The notes under the pieces: generated by a model | What the model saw: the letters and a program-made list of their open reading frames with translations, nothing else | Told to the model about the DNA's origin: nothing | The model's database searches: none | From: CAYXUG01 sp964468655 | GTDB lineage: Bacteria; Fidelibacterota; Marinisomatia; Marinisomatales; CAYXUG01 | Assembly: GCA_964468655.1 (NCBI GenBank) | Contig: CAYXUG010000006.1 | Location: forward strand, 1-53,787 | Direction of reading: 5' to 3' | DNA: 53,787 nucleotides | Part shown: piece by piece, positions 33,682 through 42,581 of the stretch | How positions within the stretch are numbered: position 1 is the first letter of the stretch | How the letters are laid out: the number at the start of each line of letters is the position of its first letter | Translations under genes and position numbers: made by a program

Positions 33682-34221
33682 ATGAAAAAATTTCATTCTA
33701 CCACAATTCTTGGTGTCCGCCACGGTAAAAAAGTTGCCCTGGGTGGTGACGGACAAGTAACCTTCGGCGATATGCAGATGAAGCAGAAAGCGGTGAAAGT
33801 CCGCCGGTTTGAGCATGAAAAAAACAAAGTGCTGGGCGGTTTTGCCGGCGCTGCGGCTGATGCGTTTACTCTGTTTGAAAAATTTGAAGATAAGCTCGAT
33901 GAATATAACGGGCAGCTTCAACGGGCAGTGGTTGAACTGGCAAAAGAATGGCGCACGGATAAATACTTGAGGAATCTTGATGCTCTCCTTTGCCTCATGG
34001 ACAAAAAGCACAGCTTTATCGTTTCCGGGGATGGGAATGTCGTGGAGCCGGATGGTCCTGTGGTTGGTATCGGTTCCGGTGCGGGATATGCCCAGGCGGC
34101 AGCCATGGCGCTTTTGAGCTGTAAAATGACCGATCCCAATAAGGTGGTTACTTCCGCTCTTGGCATTGCGGCTGACATTTGCATCTATACTAATCACCAG
34201 ATTACAGTACTTGAACTGTAA
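33682..34221 (+). CDS. hslV: ATP-dependent protease subunit HslV
   Basis: Peptidase part of the HslUV (ClpQY) protease. 179 residues; a short propeptide MKKFHS is expected to be removed to expose Thr7 as N-terminal nucleophile (TTILGVRHGKK), as in HslV proteins with the FHxTT start. GGDGQVTFGD and the GSGAGYAQAAA segment near residue 132 are family hallmarks. It follows hflC without a gap. hslU comes 113 bases later. Confidence 0.96.
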   Translation: MKKFHSTTILGVRHGKKVALGGDGQVTFGDMQMKQKAVKVRRFEHEKNKVLGGFAGAAADAFTLFEKFEDKLDEYNGQLQRAVVELAKEWRTDKYLRNLDALLCLMDKKHSFIVSGDGNVVEPDGPVVGIGSGAGYAQAAAMALLSCKMTDPNKVVTSALGIAADICIYTNHQITVLEL

Positions 34222-34228
34222 TTATTAA

Positions 34229-34246
34229 AAACCAATATTTTGGTTT
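34229..34246. other. Hairpin between hslV and hslU
   Basis: Perfect 7-base stem AAACCAA / TTGGTTT with a TATT loop, 8 bases after hslV. There is no T tract on the plus strand, so it is more likely a processing or stability element than a terminator. Confidence 0.4.
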
Positions 34247-34314
34247 ACGAAAAAGGGTTGTCCCATGTCAACAATTATCCTGAATTTTGTGCTGTTGAAA
34301 TAACAAAATAACTG

Positions 34315-34354
34315 ATGGAAGAATTAACTCCCAAATGGAAGATTTAACCCCCAA
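34315..34354 (+). repeat. 20-bp tandem duplication at the hslU start
   Basis: Two adjacent 20-base units, ATGGAAGAATTAACTCCCAA and ATGGAAGATTTAACCCCCAA, differ at 2 positions. The second unit holds the hslU start. The first ATG is in another frame and opens a 10-codon reading frame (MEELTPKWKI) that ends inside the hslU start region. Confidence 0.85.
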
Positions 34355-35678
34355 ACAGATTGTTACAGAACTCGACCGCTACATTATCGGTCAGAACCGG
34401 GCGAAGAAGGCGGTGGCTATTGCACTCCGCAACCGGTGGCGCCGGCAGAATGTATCCGGTGAAATGCGGGAAGAAATTATGCCAAACAATATTATTCTCA
34501 TCGGTTCCACCGGTGTTGGTAAGACAGAAATCGCCCGCCGGCTGGCGAATCTCGCCAATGCGCCCTTCATTAAAGTGGAAGCATCCAAATTCACGGAAGT
34601 GGGTTACGTGGGCAGGGATGTTGAATCCATCATCCGCGATCTTGTTGATCTGTCTGTTTCCATGGTCCAGAAAGAAAAGGAAGCAGAAGTTATCCAGAAA
34701 GCTGAGGAGATGGCAAATGAGCGCATTTTAGATATACTTTTTCCTGTAGACAGGAAAAAAGATGGGAGAGAAATAGATACCGAACGTCTTGAACGGCTTC
34801 AGCGCACACGGGAGAAACTGAAGAAAAAACTGCTGAAAGGCGAATTTGAAAGCCGGCTTGTGGAAGTAGATGTCAGCAGTGAGACCATGCCTTTTATGCA
34901 GGTGTTTGGTCCCATTGGAATGGAGGAAATGGGAGTAAACCTTCAGGACCTGTTTGGAAGCGCCATTCCCAAAAAACAGAAGCGCCGGAAAACAACCGTT
35001 GAACATGCCAGGAAATTCCTGATTGGTGAAGAATCATCAAAACTCATTGATCACGATGAAATGGTAAAGGAATCCAGAGACAGGGTTGAGAATTCAGGGA
35101 TTGTCTTTCTGGATGAGATAGATAAAATCGTAGGCGGTTCCAGCGGTACAGGGCCGGATGTTTCCCGGGAAGGGGTTCAGCGTGATATTCTTCCCATCGT
35201 GGAAGGGAGTAACGTGGTGACCAAGTACGGCGTTATAAAAACAGATCATGTACTGTTCATCGCCGCCGGCGCATTTCATAGCTCCAAGCCGGCTGATATG
35301 ATTCCCGAACTCCAGGGGCGGTTTCCCATACGCGTTGAAATGGATAATCTGTCATCGGATGATTTTATCAAAATTTTAACCAATCCCGACAATGCCCTCA
35401 TTAAGCAATATCAAGCACTTTTGGAAACAGAGGGAGTTACTCTAAAGTTTACGAAAGGCGCCATCAAGGAAATTGCAAGGACTGCATCAGAAGTAAACGA
35501 TTCTACTGAAAACATTGGAGCACGACGGCTCCATACCATCATGACTACACTGCTGGAGGATATTTTGTTTGATGCCTCAACAGGAAGAAAAAAAGTGATT
35601 AATATTACCAGGGATAATGTCAATGAAAAACTGGATGAAATTGTGAAGGATCAGGATTTAAGCAGATATATTCTTTAA
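34335..35678 (+). CDS. hslU: HslU ATPase subunit of HslUV protease
   Basis: AAA+ unfoldase that feeds proteins to HslV. 447 residues: the N-terminal LTPKQIVTELDRYIIGQNRA, Walker A ILIGSTGVGKTEIARRLA (57-64 core), the pore motif in FTEVGYVGRDVESI, the inserted I-domain (about 105-230), Walker B GIVFLDEIDKI (about 254), and the C-terminal sensor 2 region ENIGARRLHTIM ending in the conserved hydrophobic tail YIL that docks into HslV. Confidence 0.97.
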   Translation: MEDLTPKQIVTELDRYIIGQNRAKKAVAIALRNRWRRQNVSGEMREEIMPNNIILIGSTGVGKTEIARRLANLANAPFIKVEASKFTEVGYVGRDVESIIRDLVDLSVSMVQKEKEAEVIQKAEEMANERILDILFPVDRKKDGREIDTERLERLQRTREKLKKKLLKGEFESRLVEVDVSSETMPFMQVFGPIGMEEMGVNLQDLFGSAIPKKQKRRKTTVEHARKFLIGEESSKLIDHDEMVKESRDRVENSGIVFLDEIDKIVGGSSGTGPDVSREGVQRDILPIVEGSNVVTKYGVIKTDHVLFIAAGAFHSSKPADMIPELQGRFPIRVEMDNLSSDDFIKILTNPDNALIKQYQALLETEGVTLKFTKGAIKEIARTASEVNDSTENIGARRLHTIMTTLLEDILFDASTGRKKVINITRDNVNEKLDEIVKDQDLSRYIL

Positions 35679-35692
35679 GAGGGAATAATTAA

Positions 35693-36610
35693 ATGAAACG
35701 GGATTTTTTACACATTATAGATTTGTCGAAAGAAGAAATATTCGAAATATTTGATTTGTCAACACAGTTGAAAAAGGAGACGAATGAAGGCACTACCCAT
35801 CATCATTTAAAGGGAAAGACACTAGCCATGATTTTTCAAAAACCGTCAGCCCGTACCCGTGTTTCATTCGAAACTGGGATGTACCAGCTTGGCGGTCATG
35901 CGTTGTATCTTTCTCCCAATGACATCGGAATGGGCAAGCGGGAAGCCGTCAAGGATATTGCTGAAGTACTGTCTCGGTACAATGATCTCATTATGGCAAG
36001 AGTGTTTGATCATGACCATGTAGTGAAACTTGCCAAACACGGTTCTGTCCCTGTCATTAACGGATTGTCGGATTACAACCACCCCTGTCAGGTTATGGCG
36101 GATATTTTTACCGTTCTCGAACACAGGAAAACACTGGACGATCTGAAAGTTGTCTATATTGGTGATGGAAATAATGTTACCCATTCATGGATGATTCTTA
36201 CCCAGCGTATTCCTATGGAACTTGTCATCGTCTGCCCCGAGGGATTTGAGCCGGACCGGGAAACTGTAAATCAAACAAGGGATTTCGGAATCAGTACTGT
36301 CGAAATTTCTCATGATCCAATGACTTCGGTAAATGGTGCGGATGTGATTTATACCGATGTGTGGGCAAGTATGGGACATGAATCTAAAGCAGTGGAAAGA
36401 AAAAAGAAATTTGAACCGTTTCAAGTCAATGAACGACTCATGAAGGCAGCAGGCGAGCAGGCATTTTTTATGCACTGCCTTCCGGCACACCGCGGTGATG
36501 AAGTTACAGATGATGTCATAGATGGGTCGCAGTCCATTGTATTTGATGAGGCGGAAAACCGGCTTCATGTTCAAAAAGCAATAATGGTTTTTCTGATGAA
36601 TTCTATTTAG
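35693..36610 (+). CDS. argF: Ornithine carbamoyltransferase
   Basis: Forms citrulline from ornithine and carbamoyl phosphate in arginine synthesis. 305 residues. The carbamoyl-phosphate loop is SARTR (52-56), one residue different from the common STRTR; LSDYNHPCQ and the ornithine-binding FMHCLPAHRGDEV (about 259) are present and distinguish it from aspartate carbamoyltransferase. It starts 14 bases after hslU with AGAGGGAA upstream. A terminator lies about 40 bases after its stop, inside the next coding region. Confidence 0.94.
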   Translation: MKRDFLHIIDLSKEEIFEIFDLSTQLKKETNEGTTHHHLKGKTLAMIFQKPSARTRVSFETGMYQLGGHALYLSPNDIGMGKREAVKDIAEVLSRYNDLIMARVFDHDHVVKLAKHGSVPVINGLSDYNHPCQVMADIFTVLEHRKTLDDLKVVYIGDGNNVTHSWMILTQRIPMELVIVCPEGFEPDRETVNQTRDFGISTVEISHDPMTSVNGADVIYTDVWASMGHESKAVERKKKFEPFQVNERLMKAAGEQAFFMHCLPAHRGDEVTDDVIDGSQSIVFDEAENRLHVQKAIMVFLMNSI

Positions 36611-36649
36611 TAATTCAAAAAATTGATCTCATTAAACAATTATCAAAAA

Positions 36650-38509
36650 ATGACCAATCGTAGCCGGTTGGTCTTTTTTATTTTATTTTGGTTTATTTTT
36701 TCAACTATTAACGGGCAGGATCTAAAGCGAAAAAAGTTTGACAGTGAATTAAGGAATTTCAGCACTGATGTAAGAAATGCTGAGAGAGATTATAAAAGAC
36801 TGGAAGATGAGATCAATTCTCTGTTTCCCGGGCACGCCAGAAAATCACCGTTCTATCAAAATTTAAGAGGGGATTACCTTAAATTTAGAAATACGATTAA
36901 AAAGATTGTTGGAACGAGTGATAAGGTCAAAGAAAATTCAGCAGACTATAAAAATTTATTCAGTACCGGAATTATGTCCTCTGTGGATGTAATGACAACC
37001 ATTGATGTGAATTGGCAGGAAGGTGTAAAACTGACAAATTCTATAGAAGATGGAATTTCTCAATTGAAATCTAATTTACCGGAATTTTCCAATCTCCACT
37101 CATTGATGGAAGATCATGTTCGAAAATTGACTGGTGTAAAAGAGATGGAAGAAAAAATGGAATCTGAATTAAAAGATTTTAAAAAGGAAGTGAAAAAAGT
37201 TCAGGACGATTTTGAAGATTACTCTGAAGATTTTTCTGACCTGAATGAATCGGTGAAACAATTCAGGGTTTATTCAAATGTAGATACCATGCGGCTTGAT
37301 TTAGATGAAAGTTTAATCTTCCTGTCTTCCCGGGTGGATTCCTTATCGCTGCTGAATCAGAATTTAGATTATCTGCTGGAAGGCAGAAGCAGGGAGGGAG
37401 ATGAAAAACAAGTTTGGGAATTGTACGAAGCAATTCAATCCGGTGGGAATGTTTTAGGTCAAAACATATCCAAGTTGATAAATCAAATTAAAGAGGAAAT
37501 TGAAAGATTTGATACGGCATTGGAACTGGTGAATGAGTTTGAAAAAATAATGACTGAATTAAATGAAAAAATTTCTGAATATGCAGATCAACAGTCCACG
37601 TTTGAGATTAAACAGGTTAAATATATTCGTGTCTATACTTCACTGACAGACACACTGCCGGGCTCTTATACCTTAACAGATTTTCCTTATAGCGATCTCG
37701 ACCGCGGTTTTAATTCACTCGGAAATTGGGTTGATTCAGGCAGTGAATATTTAAAAATACTTGAGCGTATTCAGCAAAAATTCATTGAAACTGCCGGAAA
37801 AAGTAATACGGATTCTTTTTCAGAAAGTCAATTTAAGGTTTTTAGATCAATACAAAAGGAATTCAAGGAAAAGCATAAAGAAGCAGAAAAGATCCACAAA
37901 GAATTTGAAGATGTATCTGAAGAATATGAGGAAGTTGTCTATGAAAATTTTGCCAATACTGCTGAATATTGGGATTTAAAATATGAGGTAACTGAAGATA
38001 AAACAATTTTCGGTGATATCACAATCGAGGAAAATTATGGCTACCTTCATGATTTTTCAGAATATCCCAAGGAATTATACCACGGTGTTCTTATAGACGT
38101 TTTTCAACTGAAGCTTAAAAAGGAAAAAGATAAAAAGGATGATACCTGGAAATATTCGTTTATCTATAACGGAGAAAATCCGTTTGCTGTTGAGGGTTTT
38201 CATATTTTATCGGAAGATTCTTTGTTGTTTAAAATAAATAAAAAAGACATTAAAAATATAAAAGAAAAAGAAAAAAAAGGGGTCGTTAATTTCGAATGGA
38301 TCATTCCAATTCAACAGAATGACCTTGAAAAATTTGCAAATTCCATTAATCTTGTTTTAATGATTGAATTTATTATAGTTGAACATAAAATTACCTGGAT
38401 TCAACATAACCAAAAAATATTTAAGGAATATTTAATCCCGAAAGTGCGGATTGATAATTGGAGGAAAATGAGTTACGAAGGTGAAAAAAGTGCTGTAAGT
38501 GAAAATTGA
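36650..38509 (+). CDS. Exported long coiled-coil protein of unknown function
   Basis: 619 residues. I chose ATG 36650, which gives a complete signal peptide (MTNRSRLVFFILFWFIFSTI, cleavage near ING/QD). Residues about 25-450 are mostly charged heptad-type helices with no recognisable domain; the last 170 residues look like beta-sheet (YHGVLIDVFQLKLKKEK, NFEWIIPIQQ). No family recognised. The DNA encoding the signal peptide is also a strong intrinsic terminator for argF. It is convergent with another exported coiled-coil protein 9 bases away, suggesting a shared envelope function. Confidence 0.7.
   Translation: MTNRSRLVFFILFWFIFSTINGQDLKRKKFDSELRNFSTDVRNAERDYKRLEDEINSLFPGHARKSPFYQNLRGDYLKFRNTIKKIVGTSDKVKENSADYKNLFSTGIMSSVDVMTTIDVNWQEGVKLTNSIEDGISQLKSNLPEFSNLHSLMEDHVRKLTGVKEMEEKMESELKDFKKEVKKVQDDFEDYSEDFSDLNESVKQFRVYSNVDTMRLDLDESLIFLSSRVDSLSLLNQNLDYLLEGRSREGDEKQVWELYEAIQSGGNVLGQNISKLINQIKEEIERFDTALELVNEFEKIMTELNEKISEYADQQSTFEIKQVKYIRVYTSLTDTLPGSYTLTDFPYSDLDRGFNSLGNWVDSGSEYLKILERIQQKFIETAGKSNTDSFSESQFKVFRSIQKEFKEKHKEAEKIHKEFEDVSEEYEEVVYENFANTAEYWDLKYEVTEDKTIFGDITIEENYGYLHDFSEYPKELYHGVLIDVFQLKLKKEKDKKDDTWKYSFIYNGENPFAVEGFHILSEDSLLFKINKKDIKNIKEKEKKGVVNFEWIIPIQQNDLEKFANSINLVLMIEFIIVEHKITWIQHNQKIFKEYLIPKVRIDNWRKMSYEGEKSAVSEN
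36652..36679 (+). terminator. Intrinsic terminator overlapping a signal-peptide coding region
   Basis: The 9-base stem GACCAATCG / CGGTTGGTC (one G-T pair) with a TAGC loop is followed by TTTTTTATTTTATTTT and preceded by an A tract. It is well formed for stopping argF transcripts, yet begins two bases inside the next gene and encodes its residues 2-10. Confidence 0.8.
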
Positions 38510-38518
38510 CCAGAGGTT

Positions 38519-40111
38519 TTATTCATATTTAAGCCATTTGATTTCATGTGTTCTGTAAGCAACTTGAGTTTGCGTACCCCCTTTTTCAACAATGACTTTA
38601 TAATCGGCAACTTTTCCGGGATCAATGGATGCTGTTGAAATAACACCGGTTGAAAATTTTACCGTTCTGCCGGATGCAAATGATGAACCGATTCCCATTG
38701 GAAGTGTTCTTGCATCCCACAGATAAAAGTAAACCTGAACAAAGTCTGCTCTCTGTTTTCCGATATTTTTTACTTTTCCAATAATTTCATCATATTTGTC
38801 ATGTTCAACCAGTGTATATTCACCTTCAAAGACAACTTTTGGTTTTGGATAGATTTTTTCTTTGTAATCAGAAATAAAATCTTTTTCAATAACAAGTTTA
38901 CCCACTGATGTCTGCATAATTATCCTGTCAGGATTTTCTGCAAGAATTTGTCCCACCACAATTGTACCGTTTTCCAATACTATGCGATGGCGTACTGATG
39001 GCAGTGTTAAAATATCCAGGACTTCCAAATCCAATTCAGGTAGTCCATTTTCAGCAATATCATAGAATCTCACCACATCTTTAAGTGAATCTATTTGCAG
39101 CCGGAATAATTCCATATTTGTCCCAACTTCAAAGAATTGTTTTTCTGCTTCGCCTCTTTGGGAGGTAATGCTGTCTACTATTTGTGAAGCAAGTCCGGAC
39201 ATATCCAACTTAAACCCGGCGTTTATTTCATTGATGATTGAAGTGAGAGAATCCGAGGTCGATAATAATTTTTTCTCCAGCGATTCAATGGCTTCTTTCT
39301 GTGCTTTGCTGGTTGTGTCAAATGCGGAATATAGTTTGTCAATCTCTTCTTTGCTTTGTGTGAGATCAGAAGTGAGTGCCCGCTCTCTTTCAAGAAAATT
39401 CTGAAATTCCGATTGAGTTTCCTGATAATTCGTAATTGTTTTTCTTAATACATTTATTTTTTTAGTCAGATCATTGATATCATCCAAAACCTGAAAAAAG
39501 AGATCAACAGAATCAATTTCGACAATGAATGTTGATCCGACTTTAAGACTGTCTAAAGGAAGGGGAAGGGATGCTTCAATAAATTCCAGCTCCGTTACCA
39601 GATTTCTGGCATTGGACTCAATGGCAGTCCGTTCGAGGGAATTGACATGAAAATCGGCAAGTCCTGCAAATATTGATTTGTTGTAAGTGTCATATTTTCC
39701 GGTAAAATTTTCCCTTCCCTTTTTCAGATTAACATCCATTACACCACCCTCTGGTACATAGGTAATAAAGCGATCCAGGGAAGTAAGAAGATTTTCGTAT
39801 GTTTCAGTTTCTTTTTCTAAAATTTTATTTAATGTTTTTTCTTCATCACCTGTGATGGTGGTATCTCCACCAGCAACGAACACGGCATCAACCCTGTTTT
39901 CTGTGATCTGAATGAGGGTTGCGGTATAAGTTCTTGTTTCATCAATCGTTGGGAAAAAGTCAACCTTGGCGCCTTCCATATCTTTTTTATCACCACCAAG
40001 AATAGAGGGGAGACCTGGTGTAGGAATCGGTAGATTTACACCGCAATTCCAAATACTCAATAAAATTAACAGAGTCAGATAGACAGGTAAAGATTTAATT
40101 ATTTTATTCAT
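38519..40111 (-). CDS. Exported coiled-coil protein with FxLYD-like C-terminal domain
   Basis: 530 residues starting at ATG 40111 (MNKIIKSLPVYLTLLILLSI, then WNCG). The signal peptide is clear; Cys23 might be lipidated but the lipobox is poor. Residues about 150-340 form coiled coils with SKEEIDKLYSAFD and SLEKKLLSTSDSL. The segment HRIVLENGTIVVGQILAENP (about 370) resembles small beta-barrel domains that handle 'cost of regulation' motifs. The last 105 residues, with IIGKVKNIGKQRADFVQVYF and SIDPGKVADYKV, look like an FxLYD domain. Overlaps the upstream HEAT gene by 8 bases. Function unknown. Confidence 0.7.
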   Translation of the reverse strand: MNKIIKSLPVYLTLLILLSIWNCGVNLPIPTPGLPSILGGDKKDMEGAKVDFFPTIDETRTYTATLIQITENRVDAVFVAGGDTTITGDEEKTLNKILEKETETYENLLTSLDRFITYVPEGGVMDVNLKKGRENFTGKYDTYNKSIFAGLADFHVNSLERTAIESNARNLVTELEFIEASLPLPLDSLKVGSTFIVEIDSVDLFFQVLDDINDLTKKINVLRKTITNYQETQSEFQNFLERERALTSDLTQSKEEIDKLYSAFDTTSKAQKEAIESLEKKLLSTSDSLTSIINEINAGFKLDMSGLASQIVDSITSQRGEAEKQFFEVGTNMELFRLQIDSLKDVVRFYDIAENGLPELDLEVLDILTLPSVRHRIVLENGTIVVGQILAENPDRIIMQTSVGKLVIEKDFISDYKEKIYPKPKVVFEGEYTLVEHDKYDEIIGKVKNIGKQRADFVQVYFYLWDARTLPMGIGSSFASGRTVKFSTGVISTASIDPGKVADYKVIVEKGGTQTQVAYRTHEIKWLKYE

Positions 40112-41279
40112 TAATAATTTTTTCTGTTTCTTTTTCTCCGAGTGCTTTTTGCTGTGCCAAAAGCGCTGCATCATTTAATTCATTTTTATACATTTCCGTT
40201 ACACCTAATTTTTCAGCCAATTCTGTAACAGTAGAATAATAAATATAATTTTCAGGCACTTCCAATAGAACTATAATGGGTTCAAATAATGAAGGATCCT
40301 CAAAATTACCGAGATTGATCATTGCTTTGATTCTGAGATGTGGTGGAATATCATCGGTTGTGGCCATTTCCACCAGGGTTGAAATAATTGCCGGATCATC
40401 AAACTCACCTAAAGCATCCAATAGAGTATTCAATAAAGAATAATAGGATTCCTGTCCTTGGTTATATGTTTCGAGTAAAGTAAGAATTAATCTCTCTTCC
40501 TTAATATCGTGCATGGTTCTTAATGCAAATTCTCTGATCTGATTTTCAGTGGTGGGATTTGTAAGCATTTCAACAAACATATCCACCACTTCAGGTTTCC
40601 CCTTTTTCTGGGCCAAAATTTCTATCGCTTTATTTCTGATTTCAATATTTAATGACCGATCATTTGCAATAAAAACGAGAATTGGTATCACCTCATCCTC
40701 GTCCATTTCAGCCATTATATTTGAAACCATCAATGCGGTATTGTAGAAAGTTGTTCTACTGCGCTCATAAATGTCGAGTAATGCCATGACTATTCCTTCC
40801 GGCTGAACATCCTTCAAACTTTTAAACAGTACAACCTGCAGACTCCTTAATTTTTCATCAACAGTGTTGATGGAAGTAATCAGTGCTTGCCTAGCTACAG
40901 GATCGTATTGAAACTCTCTCAGCACGTGAATACTTGCTATGATTAAATCCAAGTCCAATGATTCAGCCGTTTCAACATATTTTGTCAGTGATTCCAAAGC
41001 CCTGGGATGTCTGCTTTCCCCAATTGCCCGAACGGCAGTTAGTCGTATTTTTTGATCCTGACTTTCATCTTCGTAGATTTTGATTAAATCCTCAAGAGCA
41101 CTTAAATCGCCATCAATGTATCTTAGTCGGAGTTCTTCCACATTTCCACCTGTGACTTCATCTTGTTCTTTAGAAAATAATCCTTTGATGACAGAACATG
41201 AGGTGGTAAAGAGAGTTAGTCCTAAGAAAATCAGGGAAATAAAAATAATTATTTTATTTGCGGGAAATTTTGGCTTCAT
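40104..41279 (-). CDS. HEAT-repeat lipoprotein
   Basis: 391 residues. The lipoprotein signal ends LFTTSC (Cys28). About eight alpha-helical HEAT-like repeats follow, for example RLTAVRAIGESRHPRALESL and EIRNKAIEILAQKKGKPEVV. Such solenoids bind other proteins; no enzyme motif is seen. Its start overlaps the lpxH stop by 4 bases (ATGA) and its end overlaps the coiled-coil gene by 8, so the three are one translationally coupled unit. Probably an outer- or inner-membrane-anchored scaffold; inference. Confidence 0.8.
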   Translation of the reverse strand: MKPKFPANKIIIFISLIFLGLTLFTTSCSVIKGLFSKEQDEVTGGNVEELRLRYIDGDLSALEDLIKIYEDESQDQKIRLTAVRAIGESRHPRALESLTKYVETAESLDLDLIIASIHVLREFQYDPVARQALITSINTVDEKLRSLQVVLFKSLKDVQPEGIVMALLDIYERSRTTFYNTALMVSNIMAEMDEDEVIPILVFIANDRSLNIEIRNKAIEILAQKKGKPEVVDMFVEMLTNPTTENQIREFALRTMHDIKEERLILTLLETYNQGQESYYSLLNTLLDALGEFDDPAIISTLVEMATTDDIPPHLRIKAMINLGNFEDPSLFEPIIVLLEVPENYIYYSTVTELAEKLGVTEMYKNELNDAALLAQQKALGEKETEKIINE

Positions 41280-42031
41280 AAATTTTTACCTTCGAATCCA
41301 TCCTTCCAGTAATTCATGGAGAATTCATTTCCATCAAAATGGCCAAATGACCAATGATTGATCCAATCGCCAAGAAGTATCAGTTCAACATTATCTAATG
41401 ATCGGTGTTTCACCTGATGATAATGTCCCATGACTACATAATCTGCATCGGTACCGAGAATATTGTTTGCAATGTCAGAGAGTTCATTAACAACTGCTTC
41501 GTTGTGTTCTTTGGAATAAGTATTGTGTCTGCCTCTGCGTGAAACCCATCGGGCTATTTGATAACCTAAGTCAGGGTGAATCAATCTAAACAGGAAAATA
41601 AAAAAACGGTTTCTGATAATTGATCTTAATATTCTGTAACTCCGATCTTTTGATAAAAGTCCATCCCCGTGTATGATATGAAAATTTTTACCATTGATCT
41701 CTATTATTAATTCATTCTTATAAATATTCGGAAAAATGTCATTGTGTTCAAAATCGGCTGCCCAATAGTCATGATTTCCGAGAACGTAATGAATTTCAAC
41801 ACCGCTTTGTTTTGCTTGGTATAGGGCTGTTAATACATTAAAGTATGCTTTTGGCATAACAAATTTATATTCGAACCAGAAATCAAAAAAGTCACCAACG
41901 ATAATTAAAGTCCCTTTTGAATCAGTAATGTGTTTGATAAAGTTGATGAGAACTTTTCTTTTCTCCCTTTCTTCAGGAGTAATAATTAACCTGAGATGGA
42001 CATCTGAAATAAAAAAGTATGGAAGATTCAC
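41276..42031 (-). CDS. lpxH: UDP-2,3-diacylglucosamine pyrophosphatase-like metallophosphoesterase
   Basis: Removes UMP from UDP-2,3-diacylglucosamine to give lipid X in lipid A synthesis. 251 residues carrying the calcineurin-like metal sites: FISDVHLR (Asp10, His12), VGDFFDFWFEY (Asp47), LGNHDYW (86-88), HGDGLLSKDR, and GHYHQVKHR. GDFFDFW and the later Arg/Tyr-rich insert are LpxH-like. The start is GTG 42031, since the fold needs residues right up to it. It heads the unit with the HEAT and coiled-coil genes. Confidence 0.87.
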   Translation of the reverse strand: MNLPYFFISDVHLRLIITPEEREKRKVLINFIKHITDSKGTLIIVGDFFDFWFEYKFVMPKAYFNVLTALYQAKQSGVEIHYVLGNHDYWAADFEHNDIFPNIYKNELIIEINGKNFHIIHGDGLLSKDRSYRILRSIIRNRFFIFLFRLIHPDLGYQIARWVSRRGRHNTYSKEHNEAVVNELSDIANNILGTDADYVVMGHYHQVKHRSLDNVELILLGDWINHWSFGHFDGNEFSMNYWKDGFEGKNL

Positions 42032-42052
42032 TATTTGAAACTAATTAAGGAG

Positions 42053-42079
42053 ATTTTATGTGACAAATAAAAAAGTCAA
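42053..42079 (-). promoter_or_regulatory. Candidate sigma-70 promoter for the lpxH unit
   Basis: On the minus strand TTGACT and TAAAAT are 15 bases apart, ending about 22 bases before the lpxH GTG. Both boxes are good but the spacing is 2 bases short. Confidence 0.4.
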
Positions 42080-42167
42080 GTATTGGTTTTTAGAATTTTA
42101 AGCAAAATAAAGCAAATATTTACAATTTACACTTTGCTCCCTGATAATGCTCCCGACGAAATAAGTG

Positions 42168-42196
42168 TTGACTTTGCAACAAGACAGTCTTAAAAT
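42168..42196 (+). promoter_or_regulatory. Sigma-70-type promoter for the BMC shell genes
   Basis: TTGACT, 17-base spacer, TAAAAT. Transcription would start near 42203, giving a leader of about 75 bases before the GTG at 42279. It is the best promoter match in the window and lies in the 247-base divergent gap with lpxH, which contains no gene. Confidence 0.65.
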
Positions 42197-42278
42197 TTTA
42201 TCCAATTCAACAGCTGTGGTTATTGTAATGGACAAACAAAGGCTCAACATTCAACTCATTTTTTAAGGGAGGATCCCA

Positions 42279-42557
42279 GTGGCAATATCATTAGATGCAT
42301 TAGGAATGGTAGAAACAAGAGGTTTGGTTGGTAGTATAGAAGCTGCAGACGCAATGGTCAAAGCAGCAAATGTAAGACTGATCGGAAGAGAAAAAATTGG
42401 CGGTGGATTTGTAACGGTAATGGTACGTGGCGATGTGGGAGCTGTAAAAGCTGCGACTGATGCTGGTGCAGCTGCAGCGGAAAAAGTTGGTGAACTGGTA
42501 TCGGTCCATGTCATTCCAAGACCACATGCAGATGTAGAAGCAATCCTGCCTTCATAA
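42279..42557 (+). CDS. Bacterial microcompartment hexamer shell protein (BMC-H)
   Basis: 92 residues forming a single BMC domain of the PduA/EutM/CcmK type; six copies make a tile with a central pore. It begins ALGMVETRGLVGSIEAADAM and contains VKAANVRLIG, GFVTVMVRGDVGAVKAATDA and the end VHVIPRPH, all classical. The pore loop after KIGGGF is glycine-rich. Start GTG 42279 with AAGGGAGG 6 bases upstream. The next gene is a paralogue 24 bases on, and a clear promoter lies upstream. Confidence 0.96.
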   Translation: MAISLDALGMVETRGLVGSIEAADAMVKAANVRLIGREKIGGGFVTVMVRGDVGAVKAATDAGAAAAEKVGELVSVHVIPRPHADVEAILPS

Positions 42558-42581
42558 AATACCTACAGGTTAACAGAGCTA

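Noticed and set aside
32926..34197. A 423-codon open frame on the minus strand opposite hflC and hslV
   Set aside because: It is a mirror of two well-supported genes, has no domain pattern, and has a composition typical of antisense shadows.
42047..42062. AAGGAG followed by ATG on the plus strand upstream of the BMC genes
   Set aside because: The ATG is followed at once by TGA, so there is no reading frame; the bases instead overlap the minus-strand lpxH promoter.
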